Positions 13,708-21,565 are shown, numbered from the stretch's first letter. The stretch: 28,208 nucleotides of DNA from JAZLIT01 sp045617525 (GCA_045617525.1 JAZLIT010000064.1:1-28208); one strand, 5' to 3'. Numbers and translations are program-made. Notes: generated by a model from the sequence alone, not told the origin.

Positions 13708-14461
13708 TAGCGCCCGCCTCCAATAATTTCAAATAGGATTCAGCTTGTAAGCTTGCGCCTCCAACTAATGCACCGTCAATATGCTCTTTCGATAAAAGCT
13801 CAACAATATTTTCGGGCTTCACGCTGCCGCCGTATTGAATACGTATTGCTTCAGCCGTTTCAGTGCCGAAAAGCTCGCTAACTACTGCACGGATGGCACC
13901 ACATGTTTCGTTGGCATCGTCAGCTGTTGCCGTTTTGCCTGTGCCAATCGCCCAAATCGGCTCATATGCGATGACCATATGTGAAACTTCTGCGCCTGTA
14001 AAGCCTTCAAGTGCTGCACGTACTTGGCCTGAAACTTTCGAAACTGTTTCTCCAGCTTCACGCTCCGTATCTGTTTCGCCGCAGCAAATAATTGGCACGA
14101 TGCTATTGTTTAACGCTGCACGTACTTTTTTGTTTACCGCTTCGTCTGTTTCATTAAACATTTCGCGACGCTCTGAGTGACCTAGCACTACATAATCTAC
14201 GCCGATGCCTGCTAGCATTGCTGGGCTAATTTCGCCTGTAAATGCACCCTCATCTTCAAAGTGCATATTTTGTGCGCCAATTGCTAAGTCTGAATCCTCA
14301 GCTGCCACCACTAATGTTGGTAAGTAAATTGCGGGTGCGCAGATGACTGCATCCACCTTTTCCTCTGAAGGAATTGCATCGCGTATTGCGTCTACGAAGT
14401 CCACTGCCTCATCAAATGATTTATACATTTTCCAGTTTCCTGCAAGTATTGGTTTACGCAT
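13700..14461 (-). CDS. tpiA: Triosephosphate isomerase
   Basis: The enzyme interconverts dihydroxyacetone phosphate and glyceraldehyde 3-phosphate. The 253-aa TIM barrel shows GNWKMYKS (N and K of the active site), the catalytic histidine in VVLGHSERR and the catalytic glutamate in AYEPIWAIGTGK. The phosphate-binding loop is IQYGGSVKP and GALVGGASL. AGGAGG precedes the ATG at 14461 by 8 nt. It follows pgk by 19 nt and its 3' end overlaps gpmI by 8 nt. Confidence 0.98.
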   Translation of the reverse strand: MRKPILAGNWKMYKSFDEAVDFVDAIRDAIPSEEKVDAVICAPAIYLPTLVVAAEDSDLAIGAQNMHFEDEGAFTGEISPAMLAGIGVDYVVLGHSERREMFNETDEAVNKKVRAALNNSIVPIICCGETDTEREAGETVSKVSGQVRAALEGFTGAEVSHMVIAYEPIWAIGTGKTATADDANETCGAIRAVVSELFGTETAEAIRIQYGGSVKPENIVELLSKEHIDGALVGGASLQAESYLKLLEAGANA

Positions 14462-14480
14462 GTTTATATCCTCCTAAAAA

Positions 14481-15668
14481 TTATTTATCGTTAAGCGCCA
14501 CGATTCCTGGTAGCTCTTTGCCTTCCATTAATTCCAAGCTCGCGCCGCCGCCTGTAGATACGTGATCCATTTTTTCTGCAACCTCGAATTTTTCTACTGC
14601 TGCTGCTGAGTCACCACCACCGATTACTGTGTAACCAGCTGTAGTTGCCATCGCTTGGGCTACTGTTTTTGTGCCGTTTGCGAATGGTTCTAATTCGAAT
14701 ACACCCATTGGCCCATTCCAAATGATTAGCTTTGACTCGCCAATAACTTGCGCATATTTTGCAGCTGTTTTAGGTCCGATATCAAGGCCCATCCAGTCTG
14801 CTGGAATTGCATCTACATCCACAACTTTTATGTCTGCGTCTTTAGAGAACTCGTTTGCTACAACTGCATCGATTGGCATATGTAACTGAACGCCCTTTTC
14901 TTTCGCTAATGCAATAAAGCTTTTCGCTAACTCAATTTTATCTTCTTCAAGAAGTGACTTGCCAATATCATGGCCAAGTGCCTTAATGAATGTAAAAGAA
15001 AGACCGCCACCGATAATTAAGTGATCTACTTGATCAAGTAAGTTTTCAATTACGCCAATTTTATCCTTCACCTTCGCACCACCGATAATTGCTGTAAACG
15101 GACGCTCTGGCGTTGATAAGGCTTTACCAAGTACATCTAATTCTTTTTGCATTAAGTAGCCTGAAACCGCAAAGTCAACATGCTTTGCAATTCCTTCAGT
15201 TGTAGCGTGTGCACGGTGGGCTGCACCGAATGCATCATTTACATAAACATCTGCAAGTGCCGCGAATGCTTTTGCTAGTTCTTCGTCATTCTTTTCTTCA
15301 CCTTTATGGAAACGAACATTTTCTAATAATACGATGTCGCCTTCAGCCATTTCAGCAACAGTTTGTTCCACGTTAGCGCCAATTGACTCATCTAATTTTT
15401 TCACAGGTTGGCCGATAAGCTCTTGCAAACGAATACCTACTGCCGTTAAACGCATGTCCTCGTTCACTTCACCTTTAGGACGTCCCATATGAGAAGCTAA
15501 AATTGTTTTTGCACCTTGCTCGACAAGGTACTTAATCGTTGGGATTGCCGCACGAATTCGCGTATCGTCTGTTATCTGACCATCTGCCATAGGTACGTTA
15601 AAATCAACACGAACAAATACGCGCTTCCCTTTTACTGCTACATCTTCCATCGTCTTTTTTAAGAACAT
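14481..15668 (-). CDS. pgk: Phosphoglycerate kinase
   Basis: This enzyme transfers phosphate from 1,3-bisphosphoglycerate to ADP. The 395-aa product has the N-terminal substrate block RVDFNVPMADG, the basic patch SHMGRPKG, IIGGAKVKDKIGVI, the hinge and nucleotide blocks (WNGPMGVFE) and the phosphate loop GGGDSAAAV. The open frame extends to 15713, but GGAGGT lies 7 nt ahead of the ATG at 15668. That start gives the expected length (B. subtilis: 394 aa). It heads the pgk-tpiA-gpmI-eno unit. The 190-bp gap after gap holds the gap terminator. A weak promoter may lie in it (minus-strand TTGCTC, 16 bp, TATGAA). Confidence 0.98.
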   Translation of the reverse strand: MFLKKTMEDVAVKGKRVFVRVDFNVPMADGQITDDTRIRAAIPTIKYLVEQGAKTILASHMGRPKGEVNEDMRLTAVGIRLQELIGQPVKKLDESIGANVEQTVAEMAEGDIVLLENVRFHKGEEKNDEELAKAFAALADVYVNDAFGAAHRAHATTEGIAKHVDFAVSGYLMQKELDVLGKALSTPERPFTAIIGGAKVKDKIGVIENLLDQVDHLIIGGGLSFTFIKALGHDIGKSLLEEDKIELAKSFIALAKEKGVQLHMPIDAVVANEFSKDADIKVVDVDAIPADWMGLDIGPKTAAKYAQVIGESKLIIWNGPMGVFELEPFANGTKTVAQAMATTAGYTVIGGGDSAAAVEKFEVAEKMDHVSTGGGASLELMEGKELPGIVALNDK

Positions 15669-15757
15669 TGAAATGACCTCCATCGATAATTGGAAAGGCT
15701 TACACCTTTTCATAAAATTTTATATGTGGTGAGCAAACGCATCGCTATGCTCAATTC

Positions 15758-15795
15758 TAAAAGAAAGGAGCGTTCAGGCAAAAACCGAACGCTCC
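15758..15795 (-). terminator. Terminator after gap
   Basis: Minus strand: GGAGCGTTC, a loop containing GGTTTTTGCC, then GAACGCTCC (15775-15767) and TTTCTTTTA. It separates the cggR-gap unit from pgk, as in B. subtilis where gap transcripts are far more abundant. Confidence 0.85.
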
Positions 15796-15903
15796 ATTTA
15801 CCCTTATTTATTATATCGATTAACTTTCATAAAGGCTATACTTTAAAAGCTGTTTTCCTGTCAATATGTCACACTTTTTGTAAAAGTATGACACATTGGA
15901 CAA

Positions 15904-16917
15904 TTACTTTTTAGAAAGGCCTTGTGCAGCAATATATAAAGCTAAATCCATTAGGCGTGTTGAGTAGCCAATCTCATTGTCATACCACGATACAACCTTC
16001 GCCATGCGACCTTCCATAACCATTGTAGATAGCCCATCAATCGTAGAAGATGCTGGATTACCATTGTAATCGATTGATACAAGTGGTAATTCGTTGTAAC
16101 CAAGGATGCCTTTTAATTCGCCCTCTGATGCTTCTTTTAAGACAGCATTTACAGATTCTCTTGTGACATCGGTATTTAGCTCAACAACTAAGTCTACACA
16201 TGATACGTTTGGTGTTGGTACACGCATTGAGAAGCCATCTAATTTACCTTTTAATTGTGGTAATACGCGAGAAACTGCCACTGCAGCACCTGTTGATGTT
16301 GGAATCATTGACACAGCACCAGCACGTGCACGACGTGGATCTGAGTGCGGGAAATCTAGAATACGTTGGTCATTTGTGTATGAGTGAATTGTTGTCATCA
16401 TCCCGCGTTTAATACCGAATTTTTCATCCAGTACTTTTGCGAATGGCGCTAAACAGTTAGTGGTACATGAAGCATTTGAAATAACGTCCATTGATGGATT
16501 GTAATCTTTATGGTTAACACCCATCACGAATGTCGGCATATCACCTTGTGCAGGCGCAGAAAGAATCGCCTTTTTCGCACCAGCTTGAATATGACGTGAA
16601 ACCTCTTCCATTGTACGCCATCTACCTGTACATTCTAGCACTACATCTACACCTAGCTCGCCCCACGGTAAGTTAGCTGGATCTTTTTCTGAGTAAACTT
16701 GAATGTGTTTGCCGTTTACGATAAAAGCTTCCTTTTCTGCTTTTACATCTGCGTCATAAATACCATGAACTGAGTCAAATTTCAAAAGATGTGCTAATTG
16801 CTTAGCATCTGTTAAGTCATTTACTGCTACTACTTCGAATTCTTCATGCTTCATTGCCTCACGAAATACTAAACGCCCGATTCTTCCAAATCCATTGATC
16901 GCTAGTTTTAATGCCAT
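15904..16917 (-). CDS. gap: NAD-dependent glyceraldehyde-3-phosphate dehydrogenase (glycolytic)
   Basis: It oxidises glyceraldehyde 3-phosphate to 1,3-bisphosphoglycerate. The 337-aa product has the Rossmann block INGFGRIGR and NDLTDAKQLAHLLK. The Asp of the latter favours NAD over NADP, as in GapA. The catalytic cysteine is in SNASCTTNCLAP and the histidine in TTIHSYTNDQ. WYDNEIGYSTR is near the end. The open frame runs to 16932, but GGAGGAATTACAC stands before the ATG at 16917. It follows cggR by 42 nt, the glycolytic gapA arrangement, so it should be induced by sugars through CggR. Confidence 0.97.
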   Translation of the reverse strand: MALKLAINGFGRIGRLVFREAMKHEEFEVVAVNDLTDAKQLAHLLKFDSVHGIYDADVKAEKEAFIVNGKHIQVYSEKDPANLPWGELGVDVVLECTGRWRTMEEVSRHIQAGAKKAILSAPAQGDMPTFVMGVNHKDYNPSMDVISNASCTTNCLAPFAKVLDEKFGIKRGMMTTIHSYTNDQRILDFPHSDPRRARAGAVSMIPTSTGAAVAVSRVLPQLKGKLDGFSMRVPTPNVSCVDLVVELNTDVTRESVNAVLKEASEGELKGILGYNELPLVSIDYNGNPASSTIDGLSTMVMEGRMAKVVSWYDNEIGYSTRLMDLALYIAAQGLSKK

Positions 16918-16959
16918 GTGTAATTCCTCCAATTAAATAATTTATAGTTAAATTTCTAA

Positions 16960-17988
16960 TCACATTTTTAATATTGCATCTGCTGCGCTTTCATCTGTAA
17001 TTAACACAGTGTGACGTGCCGCATTTTTAAAATAGGCTTCAATTGCCTTTGCCTTTTGCAAACCACCTGCAATCGCAACAACAGTATTGCTTTGATGAAC
17101 CTGTTCTAGCTGAATGCCAATTGATTTTATGTGATGTACGGCCTTGCCCTGCTCATCAAAATAATAGCCAAATGCTTCGCCGATTGCTCCGTTTTTAAGT
17201 AGCTCACTTCGCTCTGGCTCAGGCATTTTCCGGCGCATAACCATTTCTTCAGCTGATCCAATACCATGAAGCACAATATTTACTTTGTCATAAAGCGCCA
17301 CGATTTCCTTAACGATTGGCTCCTGCATCATTGCTACATAGGCCTGTTCGCTAAGGTGTTCCGGTAAAAAAAGCGTACGATATGTGCCACCACTCACCTT
17401 CGCGAACTTTGACACTAACGTATTTGCTTGGAAGGTCATTTCATCGCCAATACTTCCCCGTGCCGCGACAAACTTCATTGAATTAAATGGCTTACTCGGT
17501 AATAAATAATTTCGCAATGATGCAACCGAACTCCCACCTGTCACAGCAACAATACTATTTGGCGTAGCAATTTCACTTAGAAGATTGCTCGCTTCTTTAC
17601 CCAAAAATGCTTGTGATGCAGGCTCCTGCTCGATATTCCCAGGAACAATCACGACCCGATTGATATGTAATCGTTTGGCAAGCTGCTTCTCTTTATCAGC
17701 AATTCCAGACGCTTCATAAAAATAGTCCTTTAACTGCTCAAGTACTTCATACCCTAAATCCGTAATTTCCATACCTTTTTGCAAAATTTGAATCAATTTC
17801 ATTTCTTGTAAAACAGCCGTTTCATTTCGAATTTCACGCTCCGTACGATTTAAAATCTCAGCCATTGTTCTTCTTCCAATTGGACCTGAAACCTGAATCG
17901 TCTTTAACATACGAAATCGATTTTGCAGTGACCGATCTAGTTCCGGTAATAATAATCTACCCGCTTCGAAGGCATTTATTCTTGTCAA
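16960..17988 (-). CDS. cggR: Central glycolytic genes regulator CggR
   Basis: CggR represses the gap operon until fructose-1,6-bisphosphate binds. The 342-aa product is a SorC/DeoR-type regulator and has the length of B. subtilis CggR (340). The N-terminal winged helix spans about 20-85 (IGRRTMAEILNRTEREIRNE). The sugar-binding domain follows, with VAVTGGSSVASLRNYL as phosphate loop and IVLHGIGSAEEM. The start is a TTG at 17988 behind AGGTGATTG; no better ATG is near. A SigmaA promoter (18078-18106) and CggR-type operator (18011-18046) lie upstream, so it is autoregulated and co-transcribed with gap. Confidence 0.96.
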   Translation of the reverse strand: MTRINAFEAGRLLLPELDRSLQNRFRMLKTIQVSGPIGRRTMAEILNRTEREIRNETAVLQEMKLIQILQKGMEITDLGYEVLEQLKDYFYEASGIADKEKQLAKRLHINRVVIVPGNIEQEPASQAFLGKEASNLLSEIATPNSIVAVTGGSSVASLRNYLLPSKPFNSMKFVAARGSIGDEMTFQANTLVSKFAKVSGGTYRTLFLPEHLSEQAYVAMMQEPIVKEIVALYDKVNIVLHGIGSAEEMVMRRKMPEPERSELLKNGAIGEAFGYYFDEQGKAVHHIKSIGIQLEQVHQSNTVVAIAGGLQKAKAIEAYFKNAARHTVLITDESAADAILKM

Positions 17989-18010
17989 ACAATCACCTAC
18001 CTACTTGGTT

Positions 18011-18046
18011 GGACGTTTTATGTCCCACCTTAGTTTTTTTGACCCA
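18011..18046 (-). promoter_or_regulatory. CggR operator-like direct repeat
   Basis: Minus strand: TGGGTC (18046-18041) is followed 19 bp later by TGGGACATAAAACGTCC (18027-18011). This resembles the B. subtilis CggR operator, in which two CGGGAC...TGTC half-sites are arranged as a direct repeat. It lies roughly 25-60 bp downstream of the predicted transcription start, a roadblock position. The upstream half-site is degenerate. Confidence 0.75.
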
Positions 18047-18077
18047 CTTGTTACAAAAAAATAGATTTCCTATATTT

Positions 18078-18106
18078 AGTATAAATTATGCCCTTAAAAA
18101 TTGCAA
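18078..18106 (-). promoter_or_regulatory. SigmaA promoter of cggR-gap
   Basis: Minus strand TTGCAA (18101-18106), exactly 17 bp, TATACT (18078-18083). It lies about 90 bp ahead of the cggR start, with the operator in the leader. Confidence 0.8.
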
Positions 18107-18132
18107 ACCATCCCTAATTTATACGAGGCCTC

Positions 18133-18372
18133 TTATTTTGCAACAAGCGCCTCATACAATGTATTAAAATCTAACCTTCCATATTGAATAATTTCACCCG
18201 CGTGCTCGACGACAGGAATCATCACCATAAATCGCTCATGCAGCGTATCATCTTCTTCTATATTAAATACCTCAATCGAAAACGCAGCATCTTCCTGCAC
18301 CAATTTCAAAAGCGCCATTCCTTTGTTGCATAATTCACAATTGGGTCTCGAATAAAATTTCACCTTCAACAA
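18133..18372 (-). CDS. Glutaredoxin-like thiol-redox protein
   Basis: A 79-aa thioredoxin-fold protein of the small glutaredoxin-like (DUF836) type. It starts VKFYSRPNCELC, with the redox motif CxxC (CELC) at the end of the first strand. Then follow the amphipathic helix KGMALLKLVQED and the cis-proline region VMIPVVEHAGEI. No membrane segment. Its partner is not evident from context. Start is one of two adjacent TTG codons (18372 or 18369) behind AAGGAGG. A -10-like TATAAT lies just upstream. Gene order grx-cggR-gap is often kept in Bacillales. Confidence 0.85.
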   Translation of the reverse strand: MLKVKFYSRPNCELCNKGMALLKLVQEDAAFSIEVFNIEEDDTLHERFMVMIPVVEHAGEIIQYGRLDFNTLYEALVAK

Positions 18373-18503
18373 AATCGCCTCCTTTTCCTATTATATTATA
18401 AGCAAAAAATTTCTGCCGAATCACCTTTATTAAATTCTGACTGCATAATTCGATAACCCTTGCGCAAACTAAACTGGATTACAATTTGAAGGAGGAATTT
18501 CAC

Positions 18504-19115
18504 TTGACCGACAAAATCTTTAACGACGCAGCTGATCAACAACCCTTATCGTCCAATCATGGTGCCCATGAAATTTTGGATGTGCATGAAGTACTGAGTA
18601 CAATAATTGGCGGCTTAGATCAAATGGTCCTTTTCCGCGATAAAATTAATTCACCTGAGCTACTCTCTATTTTAGACCGACAATACGCTTTTATGCTCGA
18701 TGAATATAATATTACTGTCGAAGCATTTAAAACTGGGAAAGACCCTAAGCATCCTACACGCTCTTACAATATGCAAATGGGCAATGATTTCAGCTACGGC
18801 CTTACACCAGGCGAACCGAAAAAGCCAATTCAAGCAGCAACTGATCTAAACGATTCGATTATTGCAGGATTTTTACTTGGTATGCACAAAGCTGGCGCAA
18901 CTGGAAAAACTGCAGCAGCTCTCGAAGCCACAAATCCAGTCGTACGTCGCGTCCTACAAGACTCCGTACCAAACTGCATTGAGATGGCTTATGAAATTTC
19001 ACTGTATCAAAATAAAATGGGCGATTATGAAGTACCAAAGCTTTCGCCAACAGATATGAGTACAATGCTTCACATGTATGGCCAAGCCGAAAAAGCCCGT
19101 AATATGCCAAACTAA
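18504..19115 (+). CDS. CotF-like spore coat protein
   Basis: This 203-aa protein resembles the Coat F family of spore coat and related proteins. It has two helical regions, the first around DVHEVLSTIIGGLDQMVLFRD and the second around DLNDSIIAGFLLGMHKAG. A C-terminal helix carries SVPNCIEMAYEISLYQNK and the family-like proline/tyrosine segment GDYEVPKLSP. The open frame starts at a TTG at 18486, but GGAGG sits 8 nt ahead of the TTG at 18504 (MTDKIFND), so that is chosen. No clear SigmaE or SigmaK promoter was found upstream. Presence of a coat protein agrees with a spore former. The gene ends at a strong terminator. Role in the coat is inferred from the family. Confidence 0.8.
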   Translation: MTDKIFNDAADQQPLSSNHGAHEILDVHEVLSTIIGGLDQMVLFRDKINSPELLSILDRQYAFMLDEYNITVEAFKTGKDPKHPTRSYNMQMGNDFSYGLTPGEPKKPIQAATDLNDSIIAGFLLGMHKAGATGKTAAALEATNPVVRRVLQDSVPNCIEMAYEISLYQNKMGDYEVPKLSPTDMSTMLHMYGQAEKARNMPN

Positions 19116-19117
19116 AA

Positions 19118-19166
19118 AAACATTCAAGTGGTGTTCATCAGAGCACCGCTTGAATGTTTTATTTTT
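19118..19166 (+). terminator. Terminator after the CotF-like gene
   Basis: AAACATTCAAGTGGTG pairs with CACCGCTTGAATGTTT (one G-U pair, 10-nt loop), then TTTATTTTT. It starts 3 nt past the stop codon. Confidence 0.92.
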
Positions 19167-19171
19167 GAAAT

Positions 19172-19196
19172 AAAAAAACGCCACTCATTAGGAGTG
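19172..19196 (-). terminator. Short terminator on the tRNA strand
   Basis: Minus strand CACTC (19196-19192), 5-nt loop, GAGTG (19186-19182), then GGCG and seven T. It may end the tRNA-Arg transcript, though about 200 nt separate the two. Confidence 0.5.
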
Positions 19197-19408
19197 ACAC
19201 AAGTATGTATAACCACGTAATTAAACTAGGTAATCTATTTCACTATTAACCTGAAGGGCTAGTTTAAGAAGAGTGCATTTAGGATAAAATGAATCGGTAC
19301 AGTGAAAACATTTTATCCAAAAAGCCTCTCATTTGGTTCTGGAGGTTAGGAAACTTCCAAAAGCAAAAATGGTAATGCTATAAAAAATTTAATTTGAAAC
19401 AGAATAAT
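19197..19408. other. Intergenic region with a 10-bp inverted repeat
   Basis: No gene is supported. GGATAAAATG (19282-19291) and CATTTTATCC (19309-19318) form a perfect 10-bp stem with a 17-nt loop. It lies in the presumed 3' trailer of the tRNA transcript. Confidence 0.5.
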
Positions 19409-19483
19409 TGGCGCCCTCGAAGGGAATCGAACCCCCAGCGGAAGAACCGGAATCTTCAGTGTTATCCATTACACCACGAGGAC
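19409..19483 (-). tRNA. tRNA-Arg, anticodon CCG
   Basis: Minus strand, 75 nt. The acceptor stem pairs GTCCTCG with CGAGGGC (one T-G pair). The D arm is GTGT-AATGGATA-ACAC. The anticodon arm is GAAGA-TTCCGGT-TCTTC, so positions 34-36 are CCG (19450-19448) and it reads CGG arginine codons. The T arm contains GGTTCGATTCC. Discriminator G (19412) is followed by an encoded CCA (19411-19409). Confidence 0.95.
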
Positions 19484-19611
19484 AAAAAAATTTAAAAAAC
19501 AGGATCAGCGACGCTATTTTAACGTTTTAGTTCGTTAAAGCAACGACTTTCCTATTATACAAATGTTATACATACATTTCAACCTTGAATGATTATTTAT
19601 CGGAGTTTCTA

Positions 19612-19642
19612 TTTGACCTTTTTTGACAATACCGTGTATGAT
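19612..19642 (+). promoter_or_regulatory. CtsR box and SigmaA promoter of clpP
   Basis: TTTGACC (19612-19618), 3 bp, TTTGACA (19622-19628) is the reverse complement of the heat-shock CtsR consensus (GGTCAAA-NAN-GGTCAAA) with one mismatch. It overlaps the -35 of a promoter TTGACC (19613), 18 bp, TATGAT (19637-19642), so bound CtsR should block RNA polymerase. A leader hairpin CTGAAATG/CATTTCAG (19653-19674) lies before the ribosome binding site. Confidence 0.88.
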
Positions 19643-19718
19643 AGTCATACAGCTGAAATGATTCTCCATTTCAGTAAAAAAGTATACGAATTTACCTTTT
19701 TTAAAGGAGGATTTTTAA

Positions 19719-20309
19719 ATGAATTTAATCCCTACAGTTATCGAACAAACAAACCGCGGTGAACGTGCATACGACATTTACTCTCGCTTACTAAAAGACC
19801 GCATCATTTTACTAGGAAGTGGCATTGATGACAACGTTGCAAACTCAATTGTTGCTCAATTATTATTCCTAGAAGCTGAAGATGCAGAAAAAGACATTTT
19901 CCTGTACATTAACTCACCAGGTGGTTCAATTACAGCTGGTATGGCTATTTATGACACAATGAATTTCATCAAGCCAAAAGTGCAAACAATTTGTATTGGT
20001 ATGGCAGCGTCAATGGGCGCATTCTTACTTTCTGCTGGTGAGCCAGGTAAACGCTTTGCTCTTCCAAACGCTGAAGTAATGATTCACCAACCACTTGGTG
20101 GCGCACAAGGTCAAGCAACGGAAATTGAAATTGCTGCAAAACGCATTTTATTCCTACGCGAAAAACTTAACCGCATCATGGCAGCAAACTCAGGTCAAGA
20201 GTATGAAACATTATCTCGTGATACAGAGCGCGATAACTTCATGACAGCTGATCAAGCAAAAGATTATGGTTTAATTGACCATATTATGACACGCCACGAA
20301 ATTAAATAA
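19719..20309 (+). CDS. clpP: ATP-dependent Clp protease proteolytic subunit
   Basis: ClpP forms the 14-subunit proteolytic chamber served by ClpX, ClpC and ClpE. It degrades misfolded and SsrA-tagged proteins. The 196-aa product has the catalytic triad Ser98 (IGMAASMGAF), His123 (MIHQPLGG) and Asp172 (SRDTERDNF), and the N-terminal block MNLIPTVIEQTNRGERAYDI. AAAGGAGG lies 10 nt before the ATG at 19719. It is transcribed alone from a CtsR-controlled promoter and stops at 20322-20358. It lies beside the crh-whiA-yvcK-rapZ-yvcI cluster as in B. subtilis, transcribed convergently with it. Confidence 0.98.
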   Translation: MNLIPTVIEQTNRGERAYDIYSRLLKDRIILLGSGIDDNVANSIVAQLLFLEAEDAEKDIFLYINSPGGSITAGMAIYDTMNFIKPKVQTICIGMAASMGAFLLSAGEPGKRFALPNAEVMIHQPLGGAQGQATEIEIAAKRILFLREKLNRIMAANSGQEYETLSRDTERDNFMTADQAKDYGLIDHIMTRHEIK

Positions 20310-20321
20310 GACTACCCAAAA

Positions 20322-20358
20322 GCTATTCAATTGCAAAATTGAATAGTTTTTTTATTTT
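20322..20358 (+). terminator. Terminator after clpP
   Basis: CTATTCAATT (20323-20332), loop GCAA, AATTGAATAG (20337-20346), then TTTTTTTATTTTT. Starts 13 nt past the stop. Confidence 0.95.
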
Positions 20359-20488
20359 TAATGGACGAATCTAAATTCATTTCTATCCTTGCGAGGGGGG
20401 GAGATGAGTTAATGAACTATTCTCGTGGACATTTTCTTGCCTCATAGTGTACTTTTGCCGCGCAATTTAAGTAATTTAATTAGTTTAA

Positions 20489-20516
20489 GCATGTTGATTA
20501 CATCAACATGCATTTT
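20489..20516 (+). other. Orphan 10-bp hairpin with T-tail
   Basis: GCATGTTGAT, loop TAC, ATCAACATGC, then ATTTTT. It looks like an intrinsic terminator, but no gene ends just before it (bases 20360-20488 have none that I can support). The tandem array starts 41 bp further on. Confidence 0.5.
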
Positions 20517-20556
20517 TGGTGGTATTTCTTGATGTTAAGGGTGTCCACTTTTGATG

Positions 20557-21155
20557 TTTGTGCGTTTAGGGGGCATTTTTGTGCGTTCGTCGCTCATGTT
20601 TGTGCGTTCACCGGGCATTTTTGTGCGTTCGAGGCTCATGTTTGTGCGTTCGCCGGGCATGTTTGTGCGTTCGAGGCTCATGTTTGTGCGTTCGTCGCAT
20701 TTTTGTGCGTTCAGCGGGCATTTTTGTGCGTTCGAGGCTCATGTTTGTGCGTTCACCGGGCATGTTTGTGCGTTCACCACTCATGTTTGTGCGTTCACCA
20801 CATGTTTGTGCGTTCGCCACCCATGTTTGTGCGTTCGAGGCTCATGTTTGTGCGTTCACCACTCATGTTTGTGCGTTCACCACATTTTTGTGCGTTCGCC
20901 CCTCATGTTTGTGCGTTCGAGGCTCATGTTTGTGCGTTCACCACTAATGTTTGTGCGTTCGCCACCCATGTTTGTGCGTTCGCCACATTTTTGTGCGTTC
21001 GCCCCTCATGTTTGTGCGTTCGCCCCTCATGTTTGTGCGTTCGCCACCCATGTTTGTGCGTTCGCCACCCATGTTTGTGCGTTCGCCACCCATGTTTGTG
21101 CGTTCAACACATTTTTGTGCGTTCGCCACCCATGTTTGTGCGTTCGCCCCGCATG
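20557..21155. repeat. Tandem array of 29 units, core TTTGTGCGTTC
   Basis: The 11-bp core TTTGTGCGTTC (first copy ends TTT) repeats 29 times. Twenty-four units are 21 bp and five are 19 bp, which together fill the 599 bp exactly. The spacers come from a small set: GCCACCCATG (6 times), GAGGCTCATG (5), GCCCCTCATG (3) and variants, nearly all ending CATG or CATT. All three plus frames and part of the minus strand stay open. The 19-bp units shift the frame, no ribosome binding site is present and no protein family is recognised, so I treat it as non-coding. Confidence 0.92.
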
Positions 21156-21183
21156 TTTACCTGCGAGTCGATAAATAACTCCG

Positions 21184-21226
21184 CAAAAAAACAGTATGTG
21201 AAACGGTTACCCATTCCACATACTGT
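21184..21226 (-). terminator. Terminator after crh
   Basis: Minus strand: ACAGTATGTG (21226-21217), 16-nt loop, CACATACTGT (21200-21191), then seven T. It closes the yvcI-crh cluster. Confidence 0.92.
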
Positions 21227-21307
21227 CCTGTCCTCTTATTACCTATGTATTTCACAATAGAGCCCGCACATTTGAAAGCCGCGGTACTCTACTATACAAA
21301 TAATAAA

Positions 21308-21565
21308 TTAGCCTTCATGTTCAACAATTTTTGCTAATGCTGCAATCGCTTCATCTGCGTCAGAGCCATCTGCCCATAACGTCACTTGTTTACCACGTGC
21401 AATCGCTAAGCTCATAATGCCCATAATTGATTTTGCGTTTACTTTCTTATTTTCTTTTTCAACAAAAATATCCGCACTAAAACGATTTGCTTCCTGCACA
21501 AACATCGCTGCTTGTCTTGCTTGTAAACCTGATTTTAAGTTAACTGTAACTAGTTTCTCAGCCAT
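21308..21565 (-). CDS. crh: Crh, HPr-like catabolite repression cofactor
   Basis: Crh is an HPr paralogue. HPr kinase phosphorylates it on Ser46, and it then acts with CcpA. It does not carry PTS phosphate because the catalytic His15 is replaced. Here residue 15 is Gln (SGLQARQAAM), and Ser46 is present in AKSIMGIMSLA, both diagnostic for Crh. Length is 85 aa as in B. subtilis. Residue 18, normally Pro in HPr and Crh, is Gln. AAAGGGTG precedes the ATG. It follows whiA by 104 nt in the order yvcI-rapZ-yvcK-whiA-crh. Its position supports Crh rather than a diverged HPr. Confidence 0.93.
   Translation of the reverse strand: MAEKLVTVNLKSGLQARQAAMFVQEANRFSADIFVEKENKKVNAKSIMGIMSLAIARGKQVTLWADGSDADEAIAALAKIVEHEG

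Noticed and set aside
20412..20447. 11-codon frame with a G-rich tract upstream
   Set aside because: Too short and the G-run is not a good Shine-Dalgarno; no promoter or conservation evidence.
20557..21155. CRISPR array
   Set aside because: Repeats are 11 bp, spacers 10 bp and recurring, and there is no cas gene. CRISPR repeats are longer and spacers unique.
20508..21260. Long open frames on both strands across the array (up to 250 aa)
   Set aside because: They are by-products of a stop-free repeat. Units of 19 bp shift the frame, no ribosome binding site fits, and all three plus frames are open.
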